64,000 nucleotides of DNA from an uncultured Eubacteriales bacterium (GTDB lineage: Bacteria > Bacillota > Clostridia > Oscillospirales > Acutalibacteraceae). This document shows, piece after piece, positions 1 through 8,008 of the stretch. Under the pieces are notes generated by a model. The model was not told where the DNA came from. It saw nothing but the letters and a program-made list of their open reading frames with translations, and searched no databases. The position numbers and the translations under genes are program-made. The DNA lies in contig CAKSNE010000005.1 of the NCBI GenBank assembly GCA_934476085.1, positions 1 through 64,000 on the forward strand, in the 5' to 3' direction. Each line of letters begins with the position of its first letter. The stretch's first letter is position 1.

Positions 1-1641
1 ATTGATAACGGCGTAGGCAACGGAACAGACGGTAATGGTATTAGCTATATTATTCTTATGACTGTTATTATGGTTGTTACTGCTATATTAATGCTTTTAG
101 GCGGTGTCGGTGGCGCATATTTTGGTGCTAAAGCATCAGTAAATTTTGCTGCTGATTTAAGAGATGATGTTTATAAGAAAATTCAAAAGTTTTCTTTTTC
201 AAATATTGATAAGTTTTCAACAGGTTCACTTGTTACAAGACTTACAAACGATGTTACCCAATTACAAAATTTTGTTAATATGTTGCTTCGTTTGTGTTTA
301 AGAGCACCGGGTATGTTAATAGGTGCACTTATTATGGCGATTGCTTTAAATCCTCGTTTGGCATTGATTTTAGCAGTTGCAATGCCTGTGATTATTATTG
401 TCCAGTTTTTTATTATAGGAAAGGGTTTTCCTAGATTTAAAAAAATGCAATCAAAAATTGATGGATTAAACTCAACTATACAAGAAAATCTCGTCAATGT
501 TAGAGTTGTAAAATCTTTTGTTAGAGAAGATTTTGAAAAATCTAAATTCAGAAAAGCTAACGGTTCTTTAAAAGATGCTGGTATTAAAGCTATGAATGTT
601 ATGATTTTTATGCAACCTGTAATGATGTTTTTGATGTATGCAACTACTCTCGCAGTTCTTTGGTTTGGCGGCAATCAAGTTATTGATTTTGTCCAAGGTG
701 GAATTGGAATGAAAGTCGGCGAATTAACACAATTCTTAACTTATATCAACCAAATTTTAATGTCGCTTTTAATGGTAACTATGTTGTTTATGATGGCATC
801 AAGAGCTATGGCTTCTTCAAAACGTATTACCGAAGTTTTAGATGAAGAGCCTGATATTAACGATGATACATCTTCAATGAAAGATAAAGAAGTTAAAAAT
901 GGCGATATTGAATTTAAAAATGTTTCTTTTAAATATTATAAAAACAGCAAAGAAAAAGTTTTAAATAATATTAGTTTTTCAATCGGAAAAGGTGAAACGG
1001 TTGGTATTATCGGTTCAACAGGTTGCGGTAAAACTACACTTGTGTCAATGATACCGAGATTGTATGATGTTGATGAAGGCGAAGTATTTGTTGACGGAGT
1101 TAATGTAAAAGATTATAGTATTAAAAACCTTCGTGAAGGCGTTTCGATGGTACTCCAGAAAAATGTTTTATTCTCAGGAACAATTGAGGATAACTTAAAA
1201 TGGGGCGACCAAAATGCTACAATGGATGAGATTAAAGCAGCTGCTGATTACGCACAGGCTGATGCTTTTGTTGAAAGCTTTACAAACGGCTATAAAACAG
1301 AACTTGGTCAAGGCGGCGTAAATGTTTCAGGTGGTCAGAAACAAAGATTATGTATTGCAAGAGCAATGCTTAAAAAGCCAAAAATAATTATATTTGATGA
1401 CTCAACTTCTGCTGTTGATACAGCAACAGAAGCCAGAATTCGTGAAGCTTTTAAAACTGAGCTTAAAGATACAACGAAAATTATTATTGCTCAAAGAATT
1501 ACATCTGTAAAAGAAGCAGATAAGATAATTGTTATGGACGATGGTGTTATAACAGGTATCGGTAATCACGATGAACTTATGAAAAATAATGAAGAATACA
1601 GAGATATTTATTATTCTCAAAATGAAAAGGAGGCTAACTGA
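1..1641 (+). CDS. ABC exporter half-transporter, degenerate-site subunit (5' partial)
   Basis: Permease plus ATPase half-transporter of the heterodimeric multidrug/peptide exporter type (BmrC/TM287-like). The frame is open from base 1, so the true start and first membrane helices lie upstream; the ATG at 58 is internal. The ATPase has a normal Walker A (GSTGCGKTT, near nt 1012) and signature VSGGQ. The residue after Walker B is Asp, not the catalytic Glu (codon 1399), and the H-loop His is Gln (codon 1492). These substitutions are typical of the subunit that carries the non-hydrolysing site. The partner gene begins 2 nt after the stop. The substrate cannot be read from sequence. Confidence 0.92.
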   Translation: MDNGVGNGTDGNGISYIILMTVIMVVTAILMLLGGVGGAYFGAKASVNFAADLRDDVYKKIQKFSFSNIDKFSTGSLVTRLTNDVTQLQNFVNMLLRLCLRAPGMLIGALIMAIALNPRLALILAVAMPVIIIVQFFIIGKGFPRFKKMQSKIDGLNSTIQENLVNVRVVKSFVREDFEKSKFRKANGSLKDAGIKAMNVMIFMQPVMMFLMYATTLAVLWFGGNQVIDFVQGGIGMKVGELTQFLTYINQILMSLLMVTMLFMMASRAMASSKRITEVLDEEPDINDDTSSMKDKEVKNGDIEFKNVSFKYYKNSKEKVLNNISFSIGKGETVGIIGSTGCGKTTLVSMIPRLYDVDEGEVFVDGVNVKDYSIKNLREGVSMVLQKNVLFSGTIEDNLKWGDQNATMDEIKAAADYAQADAFVESFTNGYKTELGQGGVNVSGGQKQRLCIARAMLKKPKIIIFDDSTSAVDTATEARIREAFKTELKDTTKIIIAQRITSVKEADKIIVMDDGVITGIGNHDELMKNNEEYRDIYYSQNEKEAN

Positions 1642-1643
1642 TT

Positions 1644-3638
1644 ATGGCAAGAAGTCTTGAAGAATTACAAAAACAATTTAATTCAGTTGCTCCTTCTAAG
1701 CGTGGCGGAATGATGGGAGGTCCGGGTCCCGGTCCCAGAGGTCACGGAAGAAACAGAGGCGAAAAGGCAAAGCTTAAAAATTCTAAAGGTACTATCAAAA
1801 GAATTTTAAATTATATTTCTGTTTATAAATTTCGCTTTGTAATCGTATTTTTCTGTATGATTATTTCGACAGTTGGTAACTTATTGGGTGCATATATGCT
1901 TTCTCCGATAATTGATAATATTGCGGGAACAAATATTAATAAAAGCGATATAGGCAATACAATTATCAGAACAGCTAATAATATTTTGCAGCCTGTTTAT
2001 AATTTTTTTACAAGCTCTACTGTCAGCGAAAAGATTTCTTTTTTAATTACAGGTATGATATGCTTGGCTTTTGTATATGTATTTGCTATTGCAGCAACAT
2101 ATTGTCAAAGCAAGATTATGCTTCATATTTCGCAAGGCTCGCTTCAAAGAATCAGAAATGATCTTTTTGATAAAATTCAAACCTTGCCTGTAAGATTTCA
2201 CGATACAAATGCAACAGGTGAAACAATGAGCCGCTTTACAAATGATGTTGATAACATAGGTACAATGCTTGATTCATCATTATTAAGCTTAGTTTCCGGC
2301 GTATTTACATTAGCAGGAACAGTATTCTTTATGTTCTATACAAATGTAATTTTGTCATTGGTTACAATTATCTTTGTTCCTTTGTTTATGTATCTTGGCG
2401 GTGCAATTGCAAAGAAAAGTTCAAAATATTATTCTGCACAACAAGCTGCTCTCGGTGCGGTTAACGGTTATATTGAAGAATCGGTTACAGGACAAAAAGT
2501 TGTTAAGGTTTTTAACCATGAAGACGAAAATGTTGAAGAATTTGAACTTCTTAATAATAATTTAAGAGACAAACAGCTTTATGCTCAGTTCTTTGGCGGT
2601 ATTATGGGTCCTGTAATGGGTAATATCAGTAAAATAAGTTATGCATTAGTTGCAGGTATCGGTGGTATTTTATGCTATTTGACTTTAACAGGCTCAATTG
2701 CTGCTACAAGTGCGATTGCTTTGTCTGTTGGCGGTTTAACTATTTTCGTAAACTATTCTAACCAATTTTCAAGACCTATTAATGAATTATCTAACCAAAT
2801 GACAACAATATTCTCAGCTCTTGCAGGTGCTGAAAGAGTTTTTGCAGTAATGGATACTGAATCGGAAACAGCAGATGATAAAGATGCGGTTGAACTTAAA
2901 GATGTCAAAGGTGATGTAGTTCTTGATAATGTAACATTTGGTTATAACCCTGATAAAACAATTCTTAAAAAAATTTCACTTTGGGCAAAAGCAGGACAAA
3001 AAATTGCTTTTGTAGGTTCAACAGGTGCAGGTAAAACAACCATTACAAACTTGCTTAACAGATTTTATGATATCAATGAAGGAACAATTACTATTGATGG
3101 TATTGATATAAAGAAAATTAAAAGAGATTCTTTAAGAGAAAATATTGCAATGGTATTGCAGGATACTCATTTGTTTACAGGAACAGTAATGGAGAATATT
3201 CGTTACGGTCGTCTTGATGCAACAGATGAAGAAGTAATTCAAGCAGCAAAAGTTGCATCTGCTCATAGTTTTATTATGAGATTATCCGACGGATATGATA
3301 CAATGCTTGAAGGCGATGGGGCTAACTTATCACAAGGACAACGCCAGTTAATTAATATCGCTCGTGCTGCATTATCAAAAGCTCCTATTCTTGTTCTTGA
3401 TGAAGCTACAAGTTCGGTTGATACTCGAACAGAACGCCACATTGAACACGGTATGGACAGATTAATGAAGAATAGAACAACCTTTGTTATTGCTCATAGA
3501 TTGTCTACCGTTAGAAATTCAAACGCTATTATGGTACTTGAAAACGGTGAGATAATTGAGCGTGGCGATCACAAAGATCTTCTTAAACAAAAGGGTAGAT
3601 ATTACGAGTTATATACCGGTCTTAAAGAACTTGATTAA
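1644..3638 (+). CDS. ABC exporter half-transporter, catalytic subunit
   Basis: Second half of the heterodimeric exporter, 664 aa. It has a Gly/Pro/Arg-rich N-terminal extension (about residues 15-45), six predicted membrane helices and a C-terminal ATPase. Walker A is GSTGAGKTT, Walker B ends in the catalytic Glu (LDEATSSVD), and the H-loop is AHR. The signature is LSQGQ (nt 3327-3341) instead of LSGGQ. That signature faces the Asp-bearing site of the upstream subunit, so both halves of one ATP site are degenerate while the other is consensus. The start is supported by AAGGAGG just upstream. The partner relation is inferred from adjacency and complementary motifs. Confidence 0.93.
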   Translation: MARSLEELQKQFNSVAPSKRGGMMGGPGPGPRGHGRNRGEKAKLKNSKGTIKRILNYISVYKFRFVIVFFCMIISTVGNLLGAYMLSPIIDNIAGTNINKSDIGNTIIRTANNILQPVYNFFTSSTVSEKISFLITGMICLAFVYVFAIAATYCQSKIMLHISQGSLQRIRNDLFDKIQTLPVRFHDTNATGETMSRFTNDVDNIGTMLDSSLLSLVSGVFTLAGTVFFMFYTNVILSLVTIIFVPLFMYLGGAIAKKSSKYYSAQQAALGAVNGYIEESVTGQKVVKVFNHEDENVEEFELLNNNLRDKQLYAQFFGGIMGPVMGNISKISYALVAGIGGILCYLTLTGSIAATSAIALSVGGLTIFVNYSNQFSRPINELSNQMTTIFSALAGAERVFAVMDTESETADDKDAVELKDVKGDVVLDNVTFGYNPDKTILKKISLWAKAGQKIAFVGSTGAGKTTITNLLNRFYDINEGTITIDGIDIKKIKRDSLRENIAMVLQDTHLFTGTVMENIRYGRLDATDEEVIQAAKVASAHSFIMRLSDGYDTMLEGDGANLSQGQRQLINIARAALSKAPILVLDEATSSVDTRTERHIEHGMDRLMKNRTTFVIAHRLSTVRNSNAIMVLENGEIIERGDHKDLLKQKGRYYELYTGLKELD

Positions 3639-3644
3639 ATTAAG

Positions 3645-3673
3645 TTGACTTTATAATTAATTTTTGGTAAAAT
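3645..3673 (+). promoter_or_regulatory. Sigma-A-type promoter for the zinc-ribbon gene
   Basis: TTGACT at 3645-3650, 17-nt spacer, TAAAAT at 3668-3673, ending about 30 nt before the next start codon. Confidence 0.65.
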
Positions 3674-3705
3674 AGATATATCTTTTTTATAAAGGAGTAT
3701 TTTTT

Positions 3706-4755
3706 ATGAATTGTCCAAAATGCGGCAAAGATATCGGCGATAAGCATTTGTGTGAATGCGGTTGGACCGATATTGAAGTAAATGATGTTGAAAATAAAAA
3801 TGATAACGAAGAAACAAATGCTGATTTAAAATCACTTGAGAATATTAATGTTGATTTTGATGAAGTAAACGGTGTTGATAATGAAGTTGAAGATGAAGTA
3901 TCTGCTTCACCTGATGACTTGGTTATTGATTTTGAAACTATTAACGAGAAAACAGATAAAAACCCTTCAAAAAAATCAGGCTCTAATTTTCTTGTTGCTT
4001 TAGTTTCGTTTATTGCAGGTGTTTTAGCTACTTTGGTTGTTGTAGGCTGTTTAAACGGTACAATTATCAATTATTTTGATAAGTTTTCAAACGGCACACC
4101 TTATGAAGTTATTGAAAACTTCTGTAAATCAAATTTTGAAACCAATGATGCAAAAGCATTTACTAAAGCGTCATCTCCGTACTATAGAGCTCAAATTGCT
4201 TCTGCAATTAAACAGCAAAGCAGTTATTATGGTACTCAAGTAGATGTTAATTTAGATGTTGATGTTACAAAAGATTCTGAGTTTGAGAAAATCGCTGATT
4301 ATTTTATGAAAAATTATGTCGTTAGCGATACTCAAAAAATGATTATTAACAAAATTGATTATAGCGGAATTGAGTATTATAAAAGCGGTAGTGATGAATT
4401 TAAAAACTATCTTAATGAGTATAAAAGTTCATCTGATGAAAATGTAGCAAAAGCTAAAGGAGTTTCACTTTTTGCTAAGGTTAATTGTTCGATTTCTTAT
4501 ACTGTTAAAACTATTGAACAACAAACAACTACTACAGTAGCCCCTGAAACTACTACTGTTAAGAATAACAAAAAAGATGATAAGTCAAAAGATGAAACTG
4601 TTGCAGAAACAACTACTGAGCCTACAACTGAGACTACTCAAGCAGAAAGCACAACTTCTAATACAAAATCATCAAAAGAAAATTGTACAATTATATGTGT
4701 AAAAATTAACGATAACTGGTATGTTTATAACGGAATTTCTACAGAAAGTAATTAA
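3706..4755 (+). CDS. Zinc-ribbon membrane-anchored protein with extracytoplasmic domain
   Basis: Function unknown. The first 20 residues form a zinc ribbon (CPKC and CEC pairs). An Asp/Glu-rich linker runs to about residue 90, then one membrane helix (about 97-118) with the C-terminal part predicted outside. The outer part resembles the NTF2-like DUF4878 type of domain (about 125-265), followed by a Thr/Glu-rich spacer and a short closing segment. This layout recurs in Firmicutes as zinc-ribbon membrane proteins of unknown role. It has its own promoter and terminator, so it appears monocistronic. Confidence 0.75.
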   Translation: MNCPKCGKDIGDKHLCECGWTDIEVNDVENKNDNEETNADLKSLENINVDFDEVNGVDNEVEDEVSASPDDLVIDFETINEKTDKNPSKKSGSNFLVALVSFIAGVLATLVVVGCLNGTIINYFDKFSNGTPYEVIENFCKSNFETNDAKAFTKASSPYYRAQIASAIKQQSSYYGTQVDVNLDVDVTKDSEFEKIADYFMKNYVVSDTQKMIINKIDYSGIEYYKSGSDEFKNYLNEYKSSSDENVAKAKGVSLFAKVNCSISYTVKTIEQQTTTTVAPETTTVKNNKKDDKSKDETVAETTTEPTTETTQAESTTSNTKSSKENCTIICVKINDNWYVYNGISTESN

Positions 4756-4761
4756 TAAATG

Positions 4762-4800
4762 AAATAATCGATACACTTTTTAGTGTATCGATTATTTTTT
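4762..4800 (+). terminator. Terminator of the zinc-ribbon gene
   Basis: 15-bp perfect stem (4762-4776 with 4783-4797), 6-nt loop, then T residues. Confidence 0.85.
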
Positions 4801-4803
4801 AGC

Positions 4804-4834
4804 TAAAAAAAGCAGTCATCAAATAGATGACTGC
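4804..4834 (-). terminator. Terminator of the ireB gene
   Basis: 9-bp stem (4812-4820 with 4826-4834) with 5-nt loop; on the minus strand it is followed by a T run. It faces the terminator at 4762-4800 between convergent genes. Confidence 0.8.
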
Positions 4835-4842
4835 AAAGAATT

Positions 4843-5091
4843 TTATTTATCGGTTAAATAATATTTTAATAAACTTTGGAGTAATTCATCACGATCCAGT
4901 TTGCAAATTAAACTTCTGGCACCGTTGTGCGTAGTGATATAAGTTGGATCTTCTGAAAGAATATATCCAACAAGCTGATTAATAGGATTATAGCCTTTTT
5001 CTTTTAAAGCTTCATAAACTTGATTTAAAACCATTCTGATTTGCATATCTCTTTCATCGCCAAGAGAAAACGGTATAGTTTTATCATTCAT
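4843..5091 (-). CDS. ireB: IreB-family regulatory phosphoprotein (UPF0297/YrzL)
   Basis: 82 aa, full length for the family, with the hallmark central segment KGYNPINQLVGYILSEDPTY and a C-terminal RDE helix. In Enterococcus faecalis IreB is a substrate of the Ser/Thr kinase IreK and affects cephalosporin resistance. It is phosphorylated on two N-terminal threonines. Here only Thr5 is present, matching the second site. In many Firmicutes this gene lies beside alaS; here alaS is 44 kb away in the window. The minus-strand Shine-Dalgarno AGGAG supports the start. Confidence 0.9.
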   Translation of the reverse strand: MNDKTIPFSLGDERDMQIRMVLNQVYEALKEKGYNPINQLVGYILSEDPTYITTHNGARSLICKLDRDELLQSLLKYYLTDK

Positions 5092-5131
5092 TTTATACTA
5101 ACTCCTATCATTAATACTTTTCTTGAATTTG

Positions 5132-5160
5132 ATTATATCATAAAAATAAATTAAAGTAAA
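5132..5160 (-). promoter_or_regulatory. Promoter of ireB
   Basis: Minus strand: TTTACT (5155-5160), 17-nt spacer, TATAAT (5132-5137). The -35 box abuts the aroK stop codon. Confidence 0.65.
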
Positions 5161-5685
5161 CTATTTATTGTCAATTATTTTGTTAATTTTTATTATTTTT
5201 AAAACTTCTTGAGCAATAATAGATGAATTTTTATTATTTACATCAATTATGTAATCAGCCGCTTTTTGATAAAAGGGAAGTCTTTCGGATAACATTAACT
5301 CAATTTTTTTAAATTTATCATCAGTATTTAACAATGGTCTTGATTTATTGTTTTTTAATCTGTAATAACATTCTTCGGCAGAAATATTTAAAAAAACTAT
5401 TTTACCGTTTTGTTTCAAAGTAAGAACATTTTTTTCATTAATTACGCTTCCGCCGCCAAGAGAAATTATAATATTATTTAATTTGCTGACATTTTTAACT
5501 GCCTGTTCTTCACTTTTTCTGAAATTTTTTTCGCCATAATTTTCAAAAATATACGGTATATTCATATTTCGCTTTTCAACAATATAATCATCTAAATCAA
5601 TAAAGTCTATGTTTAAAGATTTCGATAAAATTTTGCCAACAGTTGACTTTCCGGAGCCCATAAAACCACATAAAACTAAATTCAT
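5161..5685 (-). CDS. aroK: Shikimate kinase
   Basis: Phosphorylates shikimate with ATP in the chorismate pathway; cytoplasmic. 174 aa, the usual length. Walker A is GFMGSGKST at residues 7-15, the shikimate-binding DLDD follows at about 31-34, the GE..FR..E motif at about 51-59, the LGGG loop at about 75-78, and the lid arginine lies in the SRPLL segment. No other aro genes lie in the window. It stands upstream of ireB on the same strand, with an ireB promoter in between. Confidence 0.95.
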   Translation of the reverse strand: MNLVLCGFMGSGKSTVGKILSKSLNIDFIDLDDYIVEKRNMNIPYIFENYGEKNFRKSEEQAVKNVSKLNNIIISLGGGSVINEKNVLTLKQNGKIVFLNISAEECYYRLKNNKSRPLLNTDDKFKKIELMLSERLPFYQKAADYIIDVNNKNSSIIAQEVLKIIKINKIIDNK

Positions 5686-5727
5686 AAAAATTCATTCCTT
5701 AAAAAATAAAAAAATTACAAAAAAATA

Positions 5728-5756
5728 TTGACAAATTAGTCTTTTTTTCATATTAT
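5728..5756 (+). promoter_or_regulatory. Promoter of acpP
   Basis: TTGACA (5728-5733), 17-nt spacer, TATTAT (5751-5756), about 85 nt upstream of acpP, in the divergent gap with aroK. Confidence 0.75.
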
Positions 5757-5841
5757 TTATAAGTACGGTAACATTATTAATAATATAACAGATTTTTAGT
5801 TGTTTGTCTACCGCATTAATTTATTTTTCGGAGGAATTAAA

Positions 5842-6069
5842 ATGGTATTTGAAAAAGTAAGCAATATATTAGCTGAACAATTTGATATTGATGAATCAGA
5901 AATTACAATGGATACTGATTTGGTAAATGGACTTAATGCTGATAGTTTGGACTTTGTTGATTTAATTATGTCGCTTGAAGATGAGTTTTCTGTTGAATTT
6001 CCTGAAGATCAGGCAGATTCTTTTAAAACAGTCGGAGATGTAGTTAATTACATTGAAAAAGAAATATAA
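5842..6069 (+). CDS. acpP: Acyl carrier protein
   Basis: Carries acyl chains on a 4'-phosphopantetheine arm. 75 aa from the ATG at 5842, chosen because GGAGG lies just upstream; a frame open from 5800 would give an atypical N-terminus. The attachment serine is in ADSLD (about residue 35), in the usual acidic helical protein. The gene is flanked by its own promoter and terminator and stands outside any fatty-acid cluster in this window, so the pathway (bulk fatty acid or specialised) is not shown by context. Confidence 0.93.
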   Translation: MVFEKVSNILAEQFDIDESEITMDTDLVNGLNADSLDFVDLIMSLEDEFSVEFPEDQADSFKTVGDVVNYIEKEI

Positions 6070-6075
6070 TTTTTG

Positions 6076-6105
6076 CAACCAACTTTTATAAAAGTTGGTT
6101 GTTTT
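6076..6105 (+). terminator. Terminator of acpP
   Basis: Inverted repeat CAACCAACTTTT / AAAAGTTGGTTG (6076-6087 with 6090-6101) followed by TTTT. Confidence 0.8.
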
Positions 6106-6122
6106 ATATTGCAATTATTTAC

Positions 6123-6151
6123 TTGAAATAATTAATATTATATGTTAAAAT
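6123..6151 (+). promoter_or_regulatory. Promoter of the dockerin/peptide-maturation operon
   Basis: TTGAAA (6123-6128), 17-nt spacer, TAAAAT (6146-6151), 28 nt before the dockerin start. It is the only good promoter seen ahead of the six co-directional genes up to 10116. Confidence 0.6.
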
Positions 6152-6179
6152 ATTTTATATTATGATACTGGGAGAATAA

Positions 6180-6653
6180 ATGATGAAAAAACGATTTATT
6201 TATTGCTTAATATTTATTTTAATTGTTTCAATATCCGCCTTTTCGTTAAATTCTTTTGCAGTTGACACTACAAGTGTTCGCGGTGATATTAATTGCGATG
6301 GAGTATTGGACAGAAAAGATTGCGTTTTATTATTGAAGTATTTAAATGATAAGACTTCTGTTGAAGGCGAAACTTTTGATTTGTCTAAGTGTGATTATAA
6401 TAAAGACGGTAAAGTTAACATGAACGATTATTTAGCAATGAATGGTCCTGCTAGTGATTTGAATGGTGACAAAAAGTTAAGTAGTGCTGATTTTGCATTG
6501 CTTGAAAGATATATATCTAAATGTGATATGTCAGGTTTAACTTTTTATGCTGAAAAAGCTGATTATAATTGCGATGGCAAGATCGATTTGCATGATTTGA
6601 AATGTATTGCAGATGACGCTGACGATATGGGTACATATTCGCCTAGAGTGTAA
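6180..6653 (+). CDS. Secreted dockerin-repeat protein (four EF-hand-like repeats)
   Basis: 157 aa with a signal peptide (about residues 1-27, Ala-Val-Asp junction). The mature part is almost only dockerin-type calcium loops: DINCDG, DYNKDG, DLNGDK and DYNCDG, each followed by the helix pattern of type I dockerins. This makes two tandem dockerin-like modules and no enzyme domain. Dockerins normally dock an enzyme to a cohesin scaffold; a protein consisting only of dockerins could bridge cohesins or have another calcium-dependent role. It is separated by 18 nt from the lipoprotein gene and heads the apparent operon. Confidence 0.85.
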   Translation: MMKKRFIYCLIFILIVSISAFSLNSFAVDTTSVRGDINCDGVLDRKDCVLLLKYLNDKTSVEGETFDLSKCDYNKDGKVNMNDYLAMNGPASDLNGDKKLSSADFALLERYISKCDMSGLTFYAEKADYNCDGKIDLHDLKCIADDADDMGTYSPRV

Positions 6654-6671
6654 TTTTTAAGGAGTTATATT

Positions 6672-7022
6672 ATGAAAAAAAGTTTAATTTCAATAATTTC
6701 AATCGTTTTGATTTTAGTAGTTTCTGCATTGGGCTTTTCCGGTTGCGGAAAAAAAGAAGAAAAAAAGGTTGATACAGTTGCTCCGGCAACTTCGACTTCT
6801 GAGAATAATTCAGCTAATGATTCAGAAGAAGACTATGATATTGTTTACGTGATTGTTACTGATAAAAACGGTAATTATGTTACAAATAAAAATAACGAGG
6901 CAATTACCGAGACTTCAAAAGTTTATAAAACTAAAAAGGCGACTAATAATAAAAAGACTAAAAAAACTGTTACTCAAGAAGTTAAGGGCGGAACAGATCC
7001 TTACGTTGAAGATCCGTTTTAA
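6672..7022 (+). CDS. Small lipoprotein, function unknown
   Basis: 116 aa. Hydrophobic signal sequence ending in a lipobox-like FSGC (Cys25), then a Lys/Glu, Ser/Thr-rich and Lys-rich low-complexity tail ending in an acidic Pro-containing tip. The middle has a short YDIVYVIVTDKNGNYVT segment also seen in secreted proteins of related bacteria. AAGGAG lies just upstream of the start. It is 6 nt from the HPr-kinase-like gene, so probably co-transcribed. Whether it is a substrate of that cassette is unknown. Confidence 0.75.
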   Translation: MKKSLISIISIVLILVVSALGFSGCGKKEEKKVDTVAPATSTSENNSANDSEEDYDIVYVIVTDKNGNYVTNKNNEAITETSKVYKTKKATNNKKTKKTVTQEVKGGTDPYVEDPF

Positions 7023-7028
7023 TTCATT

Positions 7029-7745
7029 ATGTTTAAAATAAAAATTGCAAATTTAATAGTTGAAATTGATAACAAATATGATTTTGTAAAAAAACATTGC
7101 TCTGATTATATTGTAGATAATTCTCTAAAAGCAGAGCTTTGTGTAAAAGCCAGTGAAAAAGATATAGAAAATGAGAAAAAAGTTGCATTAAAAGATTTTT
7201 CTGACGGATATTTGGAAAGCGTTTGCATTTATCGTAATATTGCCTATGCATTGCCAAAGTTTGATGCTTTTGTTCTTCATGCTGCTGTTGTTAGAGTCGG
7301 AGATTTTGCTTATGCTTTTTCTGCTAAAAGTGGCGTTGGAAAATCTACTCATATAAAGCTTTGGAAAAAGCTTCTCGGTGATAAGGTTTCAATTATTAAC
7401 GGTGATAAGCCTATTATTAGAGTTATTGACAATAAAATTTACGCATTTGGAACTCCTTGGTGTGGAAAAGAAGGGTATAACAGTGATGAATCGGCTGTTT
7501 TCAAAGCTCTTTGTTTTATTGAGCGTAATGATAAAAATGAGATTGATATTTTAAACAATTTTGATGCTTTAAAACTTATTATGAATCAAGTTGTTATTCC
7601 AAAAACTACTGAAAACATTGAGAGTTTTTTAAATTTGCTTGATTGCACTTTTAAAAATGTTGACGTATGGAAATTGAAATGCAATATGGATATTTCCGCT
7701 GCTGAATTAAGCTATAATACAATGAAAGACGGTAAAAATAAATGA
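7029..7745 (+). CDS. HPr-kinase-like P-loop protein of the peptide-modification type
   Basis: 238 aa with P-loop SGVGKST (residues 101-107), INGDKP (123-128, Walker B-like Asp) and GTPWCGK (141-147). These fit the HPr kinase C-terminal fold as found in kinases of lasso-peptide clusters (ThcoK/PadeK type), which phosphorylate a serine of the precursor, rather than genuine HprK: the HprK N-terminal domain is missing. The stop overlaps the next start (ATGA), giving translational coupling to a PqqD-like gene. The substrate is not identified; a role in peptide phosphorylation is inference from family and context. Confidence 0.75.
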   Translation: MFKIKIANLIVEIDNKYDFVKKHCSDYIVDNSLKAELCVKASEKDIENEKKVALKDFSDGYLESVCIYRNIAYALPKFDAFVLHAAVVRVGDFAYAFSAKSGVGKSTHIKLWKKLLGDKVSIINGDKPIIRVIDNKIYAFGTPWCGKEGYNSDESAVFKALCFIERNDKNEIDILNNFDALKLIMNQVVIPKTTENIESFLNLLDCTFKNVDVWKLKCNMDISAAELSYNTMKDGKNK

Positions 7746-8008
7746 AAATTAAAGATGGTTTTATCTTAAGAGAAGTTGCCGGTACATATATAGCACTTGC
7801 AACAGGCGATTTAAGTAAAGAATATAAAGGTTCATTAACTCTTAATTCTTCTGCAAAATTTTTATTTGAAAATATGAAAGAAGAAACCACAAAAGAACAG
7901 TTAGTAGCAAAAATGCTTGAACATTTTGATGACTTAGATGAAAAAACTGCTACTAATGCTGTTGAAAAGTTTGTTAGTAAACTTCAGGAGGAAAATTTAA
8001 TTGATTAA
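7742..8008 (+). CDS. PqqD-like peptide-binding chaperone (RRE-type)
   Basis: 88 aa, the length of stand-alone PqqD/lasso B1 proteins. It has the typical layout: N-terminal beta strands with a VAGTYIALATGD turn, LNSSAKFLFENM, then a helical C-terminal half. This family binds the leader of a ribosomally made peptide and presents it to modifying enzymes. It overlaps the upstream kinase-like gene by 4 nt and the downstream peptidase gene by 8 nt. No obvious precursor gene was seen nearby. Confidence 0.78.
   Translation: MKIKDGFILREVAGTYIALATGDLSKEYKGSLTLNSSAKFLFENMKEETTKEQLVAKMLEHFDDLDEKTATNAVEKFVSKLQEENLID

Noticed and set aside
58..60. ATG at 58 as start of the first ABC gene
   Set aside because: The frame is open back to base 1 and the protein would lack its first membrane helix.
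5728..5800. FapR operator at the acpP promoter
   Set aside because: ATTAGTCTT resembles a half of the FapR site, but the palindromic partner is missing.
6672..7022. Small lipoprotein as a classical RiPP precursor
   Set aside because: It begins with a signal sequence and lipobox, which fits Sec export and lipidation better than a cytosolic leader peptide; only a possible client link is kept.
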